A DNA stretch of 64,000 nt from Streptomyces tropicalis (GTDB lineage: Bacteria; Actinomycetota; Actinomycetes; Streptomycetales; Streptomycetaceae): assembly GCF_029269835.1 (NCBI RefSeq), contig NZ_JARJBB010000017.1, forward strand, positions 1 to 64,000, read 5' to 3'. The position numbers were made by a program, and so were the translations under genes. Under the pieces are notes generated by a model, which was given only the letters and a program-made list of their open reading frames with translations, searched no databases and had not been told where the DNA came from. This document shows positions 54,997-63,079 of this stretch, piece after piece. Position 1 is the first letter of the stretch. The number at the start of each line of letters is the position of its first letter.

Positions 54997-56124
54997 TCAG
55001 AGCCAGCCGTTGCGCCGGAAGCCGCGGTACAGGACCAGGCAGGCGACCGAGATCACGCCGATGACCAGCGGATACCCGAACCGCCAGTGCAGCTCCGGCA
55101 TGTTGTCGAAGTTCATGCCGTAGACCCCGCACACCATGGTCGGGACGGCGATCACCGCGGCCCACGCCGTGATCTTCCGCATGTCCTCGTTCTGCGCGAC
55201 GGTCACCTGTGCGAGGTGCGCCTGCAGGATCGAGTTCAACAGTTCGTCGAAGGAGGCGATCTGGTCCTTGGCCCGCATCAGATGGTCGAGGACGTCCCGG
55301 AAGTAGGCCTGTATCTCGGGGTCGACCACGCGGATCGAACGGGTGGCGAGGTCCTCCACCGGGCGGCCCAGCGGCACCACCGCCCGCTTCAGCTCCAGCA
55401 GTTCGCGCTTGAGCTGGTAGATCCGGCCCGGGTCGACGCGTGCGCCGTTCTCCGCGAAGACCTCCGTCTCGACGAGGTCGATGTCTGCCTGGACGGAGTC
55501 GGTGACGCTCAGGTAGTCGTCCACCACGTGGTCCGCGATCGCGTGCAGCACCGCGGCCGGCCCCTTGGCGAGCTGCTGCGGATCGGACTCCAGCTCCTCG
55601 CGCAGCGGGCCGAGCGAGCCGTGCCGCCCGTGCCGGACGGTGATGACGAAGTCCCGGCCGACGAAGACCATGATCTCGCCGGTGTTCACCACTTCACTGG
55701 TCGCGGTGAGCTGCTCGTGCTCCACGTAGCAGACCGACTTGAAGACGGTGAACAGCGTGTCCCCGTACCGCTCCAGCTTGGGGCGCTGGTGGGCCTCGAT
55801 CGCGTCCTCGACCGCGAGCGGGTGCAGGTCGAACAGCTCGGCGATGTCCGCGAACTCCTCGTCCGTCGGCTCGTGCAGCCCGAGCCACACGAATCCGTCC
55901 CCGGCCTTGCGGACCCGCGCCACCGCGTCCACGAGATCGCCGGCGTCGGCCACCCGGACGCCGTCCCGGTACGTCACGCACTTCACCACCGAGGAGCCCA
56001 GGGGCGATCGGGCGGGATGACTCAGGTCGACCCGGAGGCGTCGCCGGGCGAGCCGTGCCACCTTGCGGAGGCCACCGACCCTGTCGAGGCCCGTCACCTT
56101 CCGCAGATTCCCTGCCATGGACAT
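54997..56124 (-). CDS. corA: CorA-family magnesium/divalent cation channel
   Basis: A 375-residue membrane transporter. The long N-terminal cytoplasmic domain contains FVWLGLHEPTDEEFADIAEL, DLHPLAVEDAIEAHQRPKLE and FVITVRHG. The pore helix ends with the signature YGMNFDNMPEL (GMN) between two C-terminal TM segments (ITAWAAVIAVPTMVCGVYG and LVIGVISVACLVLYRGF), with a basic RRNGWL tail. CorA pentamers admit Mg2+ and sometimes Co2+/Ni2+. The ATG at 56124 has AAGGAG upstream. No Mg2+ riboswitch was seen in front of it. Confidence 0.95.
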   Translation of the reverse strand: MSMAGNLRKVTGLDRVGGLRKVARLARRRLRVDLSHPARSPLGSSVVKCVTYRDGVRVADAGDLVDAVARVRKAGDGFVWLGLHEPTDEEFADIAELFDLHPLAVEDAIEAHQRPKLERYGDTLFTVFKSVCYVEHEQLTATSEVVNTGEIMVFVGRDFVITVRHGRHGSLGPLREELESDPQQLAKGPAAVLHAIADHVVDDYLSVTDSVQADIDLVETEVFAENGARVDPGRIYQLKRELLELKRAVVPLGRPVEDLATRSIRVVDPEIQAYFRDVLDHLMRAKDQIASFDELLNSILQAHLAQVTVAQNEDMRKITAWAAVIAVPTMVCGVYGMNFDNMPELHWRFGYPLVIGVISVACLVLYRGFRRNGWL

Positions 56125-56569
56125 GTGGATCTCCTTGCGTGGATCTCCTCGCGCCGCGCTGGTTGCGCCTTGGCGCGCCAGTCTGCCAGCCCCGCGTGAG
56201 CGCCGGGTAAGCCTGTGGAAACCGGGAGTTCCACTTCGACCGCACCTGTGGACGACGGCCGCCGGCCGGCGGACGGCCGGCGGGGGAGCGACGAAAGCCG
56301 CAGGCAGAGGGGCCGTCGGGAGCCCGAATCGGGTTTGCGAGGACGGGCGGGTGCCCGTGCGCGGCGCGGACGACCGCGGACCGGGGACCGCGACGCGCCG
56401 GGGCCAGGTGTGCCATACCCCACGGCGTCTCCCGGAGCGGTGCGTGTGGCGCGAAGAGCAGCACGGGACCGCGATGACAAGATCCGAGTGCCCTTCCCCC
56501 GGGGGGCCGCTCCGGGTTACCCCTGAGGTGGGCGCCCGATCGGCGGGCGCACGGTGAAAGGAACCGATC
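56125..56569. other. divergent spacer between corA and the MBL-fold gene
   Basis: About 445 bases with no gene. AAAGGAA before 56570 is the ribosome binding site of the MBL gene. GTGGAAACCGGGAGTTCCAC at 56215-56234 is an interrupted dyad (GTGGAA/TTCCAC) that could be an operator for either gene. I could not pick a convincing promoter. Confidence 0.4.
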
Positions 56570-57457
56570 ATGGGTGAGGAGCGTTTACCGGACGGCTGGT
56601 TGGTCGACGAGCGCTGCACCAACTGCGACGTCGCCCGTCAGCTGGCCCCCGGGCTGATCGGCGAGGCCGACGGCCGCTCGGTCGTGCTGCGCGATCCGCA
56701 GAGCGCGGATGAGGAACGGCAGATGCAGGCCGCCGCCCACGCCTGCCCCAGCCGGTCGATCCGCCCGCCGAGCGGGCGGCTGGACGCGGCCCGGGACCCC
56801 TTCCCGCTGGCCCTGGACGACAGCGTGCTCCTGTGCGGTCACAACTCCCCGCGCACCGCGGGCGCGAATTCCTACCTCCTGCGCCGCCCCGACGGCACCG
56901 CGATGATGGTGGACACGCCGCGCTGGAGCACCCCGCTCGCCGCGCGCTACGGGAGGCTCGGCACCGTCACCGATGTCCTGCTCACCCATCGCGACCATGC
57001 GGCGCACGGCCGCCGCTGGGCCGACTCCTTCGGCGCCCGGCTGTGGATCCACGAGGGCGACCTCGACGCCGCCCCGGACGCCGACCGCGTGCTCCGCGGC
57101 ACCGGGCCGGCACCGATCGCCGACGGCGTGACCGCCTTCCCCCTGCCCGGGCACACCAGGGGCAGCGTGGTCTACCAGGCCGACGAGCGGTACTGCTTCA
57201 GCGGCGACAGCTTCTACTGGTCCCGCACGACGGGTGACGTCGAGGTGGCGGACAGTGTCACCTGGTACTCCATCGAGGAGCTGGCCGCTTCCCTGGCCCG
57301 CACCGTCGGCCGGCTGCGCTTCGAGTGGCTGCTGCCGGGGCACGGCGACCGTCGGCGCCTCCCGTCCGACGACATGGCACGCCGCCTGCGACGCCTGACC
57401 GAACGCACCCGGACCCTCGCCCCCCGCCCGGTCGATTTCACCGCGGTGCGCTGGTGA
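56570..57457 (+). CDS. ferredoxin-like/metallo-beta-lactamase-fold hydrolase with TTA codon
   Basis: A 295-residue protein. The N-terminus resembles a 4Fe-4S ferredoxin: RCTNCDVARQLAPGLIG and a downstream AHACPSRSI, with fewer Cys than a full cluster needs. Residues ~85-270 form an MBL fold: DVLLTHRDHAAHGRRW (metal motif, first His of HxHxDH replaced by Arg-spaced form), FPLPGHTRGSVVY, CFSGDSFYW and LLPGHGDRR. It may be an oxidoreductase or glyoxalase-II-like hydrolase. Codon 6 is TTA (56585-56587), so expression should depend on bldA. AAAGGAA precedes the ATG. Substrate unknown. Confidence 0.85.
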   Translation: MGEERLPDGWLVDERCTNCDVARQLAPGLIGEADGRSVVLRDPQSADEERQMQAAAHACPSRSIRPPSGRLDAARDPFPLALDDSVLLCGHNSPRTAGANSYLLRRPDGTAMMVDTPRWSTPLAARYGRLGTVTDVLLTHRDHAAHGRRWADSFGARLWIHEGDLDAAPDADRVLRGTGPAPIADGVTAFPLPGHTRGSVVYQADERYCFSGDSFYWSRTTGDVEVADSVTWYSIEELAASLARTVGRLRFEWLLPGHGDRRRLPSDDMARRLRRLTERTRTLAPRPVDFTAVRW

Positions 57458-57491
57458 CCCCCCCTCCCGGGCCGGCTGCGATGATCCCGGT

Positions 57492-58286
57492 ATGACAGAC
57501 GGCGACGGGTATCTCCTCGACAACCGGCAGACCGAGGCGGGCGAGCGCTTCGACGCCTTTGCCGACCTCTTCGACCCCACGACCTTCCGGCACCTCGACT
57601 CCCTCGGCGCCGGTCCCGGCCTGCGGGTCTGGGAGGTCGGCGCGGGCGGCACCTCCGTGGTGTCCTGGCTGGCCGACCGGGTCGGCCCGACGGGCAGGGT
57701 CGTCGCCACCGACATCGACACCTCCTGGGCCGCCGGGGCCGAGCGGCCGCAGGTGGAGGTCCGGGTCCACGACGTGGCCGCGGACGAGCCGCCGGGGGAG
57801 GGCTTCGACCTCGTGCACGCCCGGCTCGTCCTCGTGCACGTCCCGGACCGGGAACGCGCGCTGCGGTCGATGATCAGCTCGCTGAGGCCCGGTGGGCGCC
57901 TGCTGATCGAGGACGCCGACCCGGGCCTGCAGCCCCTGCTCTGCCCCGACGAGCACGGACCCGCCGAGGAGCTGGCCAACCGGCTGCGGCACGGGTTCCG
58001 CCACCTCCTCGCCGAGCACGGCGCCGACCTGCAGTACGGGCGCCGGCTGCCGCGTCTTCTGCGCGAGGCCGGGCTGCAGCGGGTGGAGGCCGACGCGTAC
58101 TTCCCGGTCGCGTCCCCCGCCTGCACCGCTCTGGAGGCCGCGACGGTCCGTCAGATCCGCGACCGGCTCGTCACGGCGGGGCTCGCCACGGACGAGGAGA
58201 TCGACCGGCATCTGGCCCACGTGGCCTCGGGGACCATGGACCTGGCCACGGCGCCCATGATCTCCGCCTGGGGGCACAAGGCGTGA
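57492..58286 (+). CDS. class I SAM-dependent methyltransferase
   Basis: A 264-residue methyltransferase. GLRVWEVGAGGTSVVSWLAD (motif I), VVATDIDTSW, FDLVHARLVLVHVPDRERAL and SLRPGGRLLIEDADPG are in the standard order. The C-terminal half resembles small-molecule O-methyltransferase/UbiE-like proteins of actinobacteria. The ATG at 57492 has no ribosome binding site; GATGAT lies 6 bases upstream. It is 34 bases after the MBL gene and ends against a hairpin shared with the convergent psuK gene. Substrate unknown. Confidence 0.88.
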   Translation: MTDGDGYLLDNRQTEAGERFDAFADLFDPTTFRHLDSLGAGPGLRVWEVGAGGTSVVSWLADRVGPTGRVVATDIDTSWAAGAERPQVEVRVHDVAADEPPGEGFDLVHARLVLVHVPDRERALRSMISSLRPGGRLLIEDADPGLQPLLCPDEHGPAEELANRLRHGFRHLLAEHGADLQYGRRLPRLLREAGLQRVEADAYFPVASPACTALEAATVRQIRDRLVTAGLATDEEIDRHLAHVASGTMDLATAPMISAWGHKA

Positions 58287-58289
58287 CGA

Positions 58290-58333
58290 CGGGGGTGGGG
58301 GCGGTCTCGGACGACCGCACCCACCCCCACCCG
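58290..58333. terminator. hairpin between methyltransferase and psuK
   Basis: GCGGTC (58301-58306) and GACCGC (58313-58318) close a 6-base loop, and flanking GGGGTGGGG and CCCACCCCCACCC tracts extend the stem imperfectly. It lies between convergent genes. Confidence 0.6.
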
Positions 58334-58343
58334 TACCGCTCCC

Positions 58344-59291
58344 CTACACGGCCGGCGGCGGCCTGCCGCCGGTCCGGGCCACCGCCAGCGCACCCGCTGC
58401 GCACCCGGCGGCCGCCGCGGCCTCCGGCCCCGCACCGGCCAGCAGCGCCGCGAGGAACGCCCCCGTGAAGGCGTCCCCGGCGCCGGTGGTGTCGCGGGCG
58501 GCGACGGGCACCGCCGGGACCCGCCCGCGGACGGTCCCCGAGCGGGCCACCACGGCTCCGTCGGCTCCCATCGTGACGACCACCAGCTCCACGCGCCGGC
58601 TCAGCTCGCCGGCCGCCTTCACGGGATCGGCAGCCCCGGCCAGCAGACACGCCTCGTCACGGCTGGGCAGCAGCACGTCCACCTGCCCGGCGAGCGCCAT
58701 GAACCGCTCCACGCCCAGCTCCGCGAGGAAACCGGCCGACGCCGGATCCAGGCTCACCGGCACGCCCCGTGCACGCGCCGCCGATACGAGGACCGTGACC
58801 AGCTCCCGGCTCTCCTCGGAGAACAGCAGATAGCCCGACAGGTGCAGCCGGGCGACCCCGTCGAGGAGGCCGTCCGACCAGTCCCCGATGCCGAGCCGCA
58901 GTGACGCCCCGCTGTCCGTGAGGAACGTCCGCTCCGCCGCGGCCCCCGCGTCGACCAGGCAGATCACCGTCCCCGTCGGCGTGTCCGCGTCCACGACGAG
59001 CCGGGGACGCACCCCCGACGCGATCAGCTCCCGCTCGTGCCAGGCGGCCGAGTCCGCGCCCACGCGTCCCAGCAGCCGTACGTCCGGGCATCCCCGGTGA
59101 GCCGCCCAGCAGGCCACGTTGGCCCCCGCGCCGCCGGGCACGGTACGGATCACGGCCGCCGTGTCGGTGCCGGTCGCACGTGGCCCCCGGAAACGCGCCA
59201 CCACGTCGGTGACCACGTCCCCGACGACGAGCAGGGCGCCGGCGGCCGCCTGCCCCGTCCGCCGCCGCGGCGTGGTCAACTCCGCGCCCAC
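58344..59291 (-). CDS. psuK: PfkB-family carbohydrate kinase, probable pseudouridine kinase
   Basis: A 315-residue ribokinase-fold enzyme. LVVGDVVTDVVARFRGP starts the fold, TVPGGAGANVACWAAH is PfkB signature 1, and RDTTGAGDAFTGAFLAALL is signature 2 with the catalytic Asp. DVLLPSRDEACLL is also typical. It directly follows and overlaps psuG, so it most likely phosphorylates pseudouridine to pseudouridine 5'-phosphate. GTG at 59291 (overlapping psuG by 16 bases) or TTG at 59279 (TTGA overlap) may be the start; the GTG has GGGGCGGG upstream. A general sugar or nucleoside kinase is the alternative. Confidence 0.87.
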   Translation of the reverse strand: MGAELTTPRRRTGQAAAGALLVVGDVVTDVVARFRGPRATGTDTAAVIRTVPGGAGANVACWAAHRGCPDVRLLGRVGADSAAWHERELIASGVRPRLVVDADTPTGTVICLVDAGAAAERTFLTDSGASLRLGIGDWSDGLLDGVARLHLSGYLLFSEESRELVTVLVSAARARGVPVSLDPASAGFLAELGVERFMALAGQVDVLLPSRDEACLLAGAADPVKAAGELSRRVELVVVTMGADGAVVARSGTVRGRVPAVPVAARDTTGAGDAFTGAFLAALLAGAGPEAAAAAGCAAGALAVARTGGRPPPAV

Positions 59292-60181
59292 GCCGCGGCG
59301 ACCCGCCCCGCAAGCCGCACGTTGCCGCGCACGGCGGCCAGGTTGGCGTGCAGCGAGGCGCCGTCCGTGTGCCGCACCAAATAGTCGAGCAGGAACGGCG
59401 TGACCGCCTGCCCCGTCACCCGCTCGTCCTCGCACGCGCGCAGTGCCTCGGCCAGCACCCGCGCGTGCAGCTCCGGATCGAGCTGCTCCTCCGCTGCGAC
59501 CGGATGCGCGACGACCAGGGCCGACTCCGGCATCCCGAGGGTGTCCTGCGCCCGCATCACCGCGGCCACCTCGTCCGGCGTACGCAGCGTCCAGTCCACC
59601 GGGTGCCCCGAGTCCGAGAGGTAGAAGCCGGGGAAGCGGTCCGTGCCGTACCCGGCGACCGCGACACCGAGCGTCTCCAGCCGCTGCAGGGTCGCCGGCA
59701 CGTCCAGGATCGACTTCACCCCGGCGCACACCACGGTGATCCGGGTGCGCGCCAGCAGTCCCAGGTCGGCGGACTCGTCCTGGGTCGCCGTCCACTCCCG
59801 GTGCACCCCGCCGAGCCCGCCCGTCGCGAACACCCGGATGCCCGCGCGGGCCGCCAGCAGTGCCGTCGCGGACACCGTGGTGGCCCCGCTCGCCCCCGAG
59901 GCGACGGCGAGCGGAAGGTCGCGGTGCCCCAGCTTGCGGATCCCGTCCTCGTTCGCGACCCGCTCCAGCCGGTCCTCGTCCAGGCCGACGTGCGGCCGCC
60001 CGTCCAGCACGGCGATCGTCGCCGGGACGGCCCCCTCCTGCCGTACGGCCTCCTCCAGTTCCCGCGCCACCTGCAGATTGCGTGGGCGCGGCAGCCCATG
60101 GGCGATGATCGTGGACTCCAGGGCCACCACCGGACGGCGCGCGTCGAGCGCCTCTCCGACCTCCGCCGACACCACCAGCAC
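59276..60181 (-). CDS. psuG: pseudouridine-5'-phosphate glycosidase
   Basis: A 301-residue enzyme that cleaves the C-C bond of pseudouridine 5'-phosphate to uracil and ribose 5-phosphate. VVALESTIIAHGLPRPRNLQ, then VPATIAVLDGRPHVGL, ASGASGATTVSATALLAARA, FATGGLGGVHR and VCAGVKSILDVPATLQRLET match the family throughout. GTG at 60181 is chosen since VLVVSAEVGEALDARRPVVA is the usual N-terminus and GGGAGGC lies 6 bases upstream; an ATG at 60214 would add 11 unrelated residues. It forms an operon with psuK. Confidence 0.95.
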   Translation of the reverse strand: MLVVSAEVGEALDARRPVVALESTIIAHGLPRPRNLQVARELEEAVRQEGAVPATIAVLDGRPHVGLDEDRLERVANEDGIRKLGHRDLPLAVASGASGATTVSATALLAARAGIRVFATGGLGGVHREWTATQDESADLGLLARTRITVVCAGVKSILDVPATLQRLETLGVAVAGYGTDRFPGFYLSDSGHPVDWTLRTPDEVAAVMRAQDTLGMPESALVVAHPVAAEEQLDPELHARVLAEALRACEDERVTGQAVTPFLLDYLVRHTDGASLHANLAAVRGNVRLAGRVAAAWARS

Positions 60182-60397
60182 GAGCCTGCCTCCCGTCTGT
60201 CGGTCCTCCCTCATCTCTGGCGGCCCGCACGCCCCGTCAAACCCTCTTGTGTCCGCGCCGGCCACCGGCGTCGACGCCGTCCCCGCCCGTCCGGGGTCCG
60301 CGCCGGGAGGGCGGACCCCACCGGCGCCTGCGGTGCCGTCAGGCCCTCCGGACCCGGCGCGCGGGACGAGGCGCTGAGCGGCCGGGCCGAACATGGC

Positions 60398-60952
60398 TCA
60401 GAACAGCGGTTCGGGCAGCACACCCTCCAGCGCGAGGAGTCTCCGCTTGGTCTCCAGGCCACCGCCGAATCCGCCGATCCCCCCGTCGCGCTCGACGACC
60501 CGGTGGCACGGCACCACCACCGGGAGCGGGTTGGCGCCCATCGCCGCCCCCACCGCCTGCGCCGCACCGGGCTGTCCGACCCGGTCGGCGAGGTCCCCGT
60601 ACCCGACCACGGCGCCGTACGGCACGTCCGACTCCAGGGCGCGGAGCACCTGCCGGTTGAACCCTGAGATCAGGGACCAGTCCAGCGGCAGGTCGAACGC
60701 GTGCAGCTCGCCCGCGAAATAGGCGTCGAGCTGGCGTACCGCCTCCGCCAGCAGCGGGGAGCCGGGCGCTTCGACGGGGTCGGTGCCCAGCCGGGACGCC
60801 AGCCGGGAGAGCGCCTGGTCACGCACCGCGTCCTCGGCGTGGAACACCACGTTGACCAGCCCGTGGTCCGTCGCCGCCAGCAGCAGCGGACCGATGCCGG
60901 TGCTGACGACGGCCCACACGACCCGCCGCTCGTCCTGACTTTCGCTGTCCAT
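60398..60952 (-). CDS. ogt: methylated-DNA--protein-cysteine methyltransferase
   Basis: A 184-residue suicide repair protein that removes alkyl groups from O6-alkylguanine. The active site is VVVPCHRVVE with the acceptor Cys near residue 149; FNRQVLRALESDVPYGAVVG and GYGDLADRVGQPGAAQAVG form the DNA-binding helix-turn-helix and the Arg/Asn hinge. The N-terminal domain is of Ogt rather than Ada type. The ATG at 60952 has no ribosome binding site; TACCGT is 6 bases upstream and is part of a DNA-damage promoter, so the message is probably leaderless and damage-inducible. Confidence 0.95.
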   Translation of the reverse strand: MDSESQDERRVVWAVVSTGIGPLLLAATDHGLVNVVFHAEDAVRDQALSRLASRLGTDPVEAPGSPLLAEAVRQLDAYFAGELHAFDLPLDWSLISGFNRQVLRALESDVPYGAVVGYGDLADRVGQPGAAQAVGAAMGANPLPVVVPCHRVVERDGGIGGFGGGLETKRRLLALEGVLPEPLF

Positions 60953-60958
60953 GCGACC

Positions 60959-60981
60959 ACGGTACGGCCCGCCACTGACAG
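60959..60981 (-). promoter_or_regulatory. DNA-damage (PafBC/RecA-NDp-type) promoter of ogt
   Basis: Minus strand: CTGTCAGTG (60981-60973), 8 bases, TACCGT (60964-60959), then 6 bases to the ATG. The known LexA-independent damage promoter of actinobacteria is TTGTCRGTG-N8-TANNNT; only the first base differs. The upstream box lies inside one arm of the 24-bp stem-loop. Confidence 0.7.
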
Positions 60982-61022
60982 CGCCCGGGGCGCGGTCCCG
61001 CCCCGGGCGCTGTCAGTGGCGG
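60969..61022 (-). terminator. 24-bp perfect stem-loop after the phosphodiesterase gene
   Basis: 60969-60992 is perfectly complementary to 60999-61022 with a 6-base loop (CGGTCC), starting 2 bases past the phosphodiesterase stop. It is the strongest hairpin in the window. The left arm also contains the ogt promoter box. Confidence 0.8.
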
Positions 61023-61024
61023 AG

Positions 61025-61894
61025 TCAGACCGAGTTCAGTGCGTCGCGCACCACGTCGGGCCGGTTGGTGATGATCCCGTCGACGCCGTAGCCGGCCACC
61101 TTCCGGGCGTCGGCGGCCCGGTCGACGGTCCAGGCGAAGACCCGCAGCGGCCGGTGGTGCGCTCCGAGGACGGAGTGGACGGTCCCCACGTAGTCGGCCG
61201 AGAGCGTGCCCCAGGGCGGGTTGACCATGTCCACGAACGTCGCGTACCGGCGCAGGTCCGCCGCCGCGGGCCGGCCGAGGAGGGCCGTCGGCACCGCCGG
61301 GTCGAGCGCGTGCACGATCCGCACGCTGTCGGCGCTGAAGCTCTGCACGATCAGCCGGTCCGCCAGGTGCCGGCGGTCGAGCCAGCCCTCGTTGGCGAGG
61401 AGCCTGAGGATCTGCCGCTCGATGCCCGGGTAGAGCTGCGGGTTCTTCACCTCCAGGAGCAGCTTCTCGTGGTTGTGCTCCACCCGGCGCATGTACTGGG
61501 CCAGCGTCGGCACGCGCGTGCCCCGGTACCGGGGGGAGAACCAGCTGCCCGCGTCCAGGCGGGCGATCTCCGCCGCGGTGAAGTCCTTCACCTTCCACGG
61601 GGCCCGGCCCGGGAAGACCTGCTCGACATCGGTCGTCCGCGCCAGGCTGTCGTCGTGGAGGACGACGAGCCGGCCGTCCTTGGTGCGCTGCACGTCGTTC
61701 TCGACCCAGGGGATGCCCAGTGCGGCCGCCCGGTCGATGGCGGGCAGGGTGTTCTCGGGTGCGTAGGCGGAGGCGCCCCGGTGGGCGACGATCACGGGCC
61801 GCGCGTGGGCGGCGGCCTCGGCGGGGGAGGTGGGGCAGACCAGGCTCGCCCCCAGGAGCGCGGTGGTCGTGGCGGCAACTGCACGCGCGTGCAT
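61025..61894 (-). CDS. secreted glycerophosphodiester phosphodiesterase
   Basis: A 289-residue exported enzyme that hydrolyses glycerophosphodiesters to glycerol 3-phosphate and an alcohol, useful for phosphate or carbon scavenging. A signal peptide (MHARAVAATTTALLGASLVC, cleavage after AEA near residue 28) is followed by the GDPD domain: VIVAHRGASAYAPENTLPAI, WVENDVQRTKDGRLVVLHDD, the LLLEVKNPQLYPG strand, and FAWTVDRAADARKVAGYGVD near the end, with ITNRPD. ATG at 61894 has GAGGAG upstream. TTGACT near 61950 on the minus strand could be its -35, with no clear -10. Ends at a very strong hairpin. Confidence 0.93.
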   Translation of the reverse strand: MHARAVAATTTALLGASLVCPTSPAEAAAHARPVIVAHRGASAYAPENTLPAIDRAAALGIPWVENDVQRTKDGRLVVLHDDSLARTTDVEQVFPGRAPWKVKDFTAAEIARLDAGSWFSPRYRGTRVPTLAQYMRRVEHNHEKLLLEVKNPQLYPGIERQILRLLANEGWLDRRHLADRLIVQSFSADSVRIVHALDPAVPTALLGRPAAADLRRYATFVDMVNPPWGTLSADYVGTVHSVLGAHHRPLRVFAWTVDRAADARKVAGYGVDGIITNRPDVVRDALNSV

Positions 61895-62172
61895 GCGGTC
61901 TCCTCGCGTCAGTCGATTACGTACAGCACCAGACTGACAGCAGAGAGTCAACGCGGGGTGCGTGCAGGATGGCCACAGATTGAATGGAGTTGCCCCGGCC
62001 CGTACACGGGTGCCGCACAACTGCGGCAAGGCCGTGTTTCTTTGCCGGAAAATCGTTCGACCATTCCGGTGGGGGTCATACTCTCAGCGTCACCCCGACC
62101 GCCCGCGACGGTCCCGAGTGGGGTGGTGTATCGCGACGTTCCGGGACGCAAGAGGGTGAAGGGCTGCCGCGC

Positions 62173-63039
62173 ATGCAGGGCACGGTCGACGGATTCAGCT
62201 ACGGACTCGTCACCCCGCTGGTGGCCTTTCTGATGGCCTGTCTGGGCGGCGCGCTCGGTCTGCGGTGCACCACCCGGGCCCTGGTCGTCGCGCACTCCTG
62301 GCGGCCCGGCTGGCTCGCCCTCGCCTCCGCCGCGATCGGATCCGGCATCTGGACCTGCCACTTCATCGCCATGACCGGATTCGAGATCGCACAGGCACCG
62401 ATCGGCTACGACCGGACCACGACGTACGCGAGTCTGGCCCTCGCCATCGTCATGGTCGGCGCCGGGATCTTCATCGTGGGCTACAAAGGTGCGAAGGGTT
62501 ACCCGCTGTTCACCGGCGGCGCCATCACCGGTCTGGGTGTCGCCTCGATGCACTACCTGGGCATGGCGGGGATGCACTTCGACGGCTGGTTCTCGTACGA
62601 CCTGCCCACGGTCGCCGCCTCCGTGGTGATCGGCGTGGTCGCCGCGACCGCGGCCCTGTGGGCGGCGGGACAGGTCCGCGGGTTCCTGTGGAGCGTGGGC
62701 GCCACCTTCGTGATGGGCCTCGCCGTGTGCGGCATGCACTACACGGGGATGGCGGCGCTCAGCGTGCACCTGCACGGCACCGGCGACGCCGGCTCGGGCG
62801 ACTCGCCGGCCGTGCTGCTCGCGCCCATGCTGATCGGACCGCTCGCGTTCCTGCTCCTCGCCGGCGTCGTCGTGATCTTCGACCCGCTGGTGGTCGTGGG
62901 CAGGCGCGACTGGGCTCCCGCCGAGGAGAAGCCGGGCGTGCCGGCCCGCGCGCTGGTGCCGCACCAGACCCGGCGCACCCTGGCCCGTCCGGCGCGCGCC
63001 CTGGACCACCAAGGGTCCGTCGGCTACCGAAACCTCTGA
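62173..63039 (+). CDS. MHYT-domain integral membrane sensor-like protein
   Basis: A 288-residue protein with about seven membrane helices. Three MHYT-type motifs are seen: GIWTCHFIAMTGFE, VASMHYLGMAGMHFD and CGMHYTGMAALSVH, whose Met and His residues are proposed to bind copper or sense gases such as O2, CO or NO. Unlike classical MHYT proteins it carries no GGDEF, EAL or kinase output domain, only a ~40-residue basic tail. ATG at 62173 has GAAGGGC about 8 bases upstream. It is followed 40 bases later by uvrB on the same strand, but uvrB has its own promoter. Confidence 0.88.
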   Translation: MQGTVDGFSYGLVTPLVAFLMACLGGALGLRCTTRALVVAHSWRPGWLALASAAIGSGIWTCHFIAMTGFEIAQAPIGYDRTTTYASLALAIVMVGAGIFIVGYKGAKGYPLFTGGAITGLGVASMHYLGMAGMHFDGWFSYDLPTVAASVVIGVVAATAALWAAGQVRGFLWSVGATFVMGLAVCGMHYTGMAALSVHLHGTGDAGSGDSPAVLLAPMLIGPLAFLLLAGVVVIFDPLVVVGRRDWAPAEEKPGVPARALVPHQTRRTLARPARALDHQGSVGYRNL

Positions 63040-63049
63040 TCGCGGCCCA

Positions 63050-63072
63050 CTGTCAGTGGGGGGTCGTACGGT
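63050..63072 (+). promoter_or_regulatory. DNA-damage (PafBC/RecA-NDp-type) promoter of uvrB
   Basis: CTGTCAGTG (63050-63058), 8 bases, TACGGT (63067-63072), then 7 bases to the uvrB ATG. It matches TTGTCRGTG-N8-TANNNT except for the first base, and the message would be leaderless. Confidence 0.75.
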
Positions 63073-63079
63073 GGATGGC

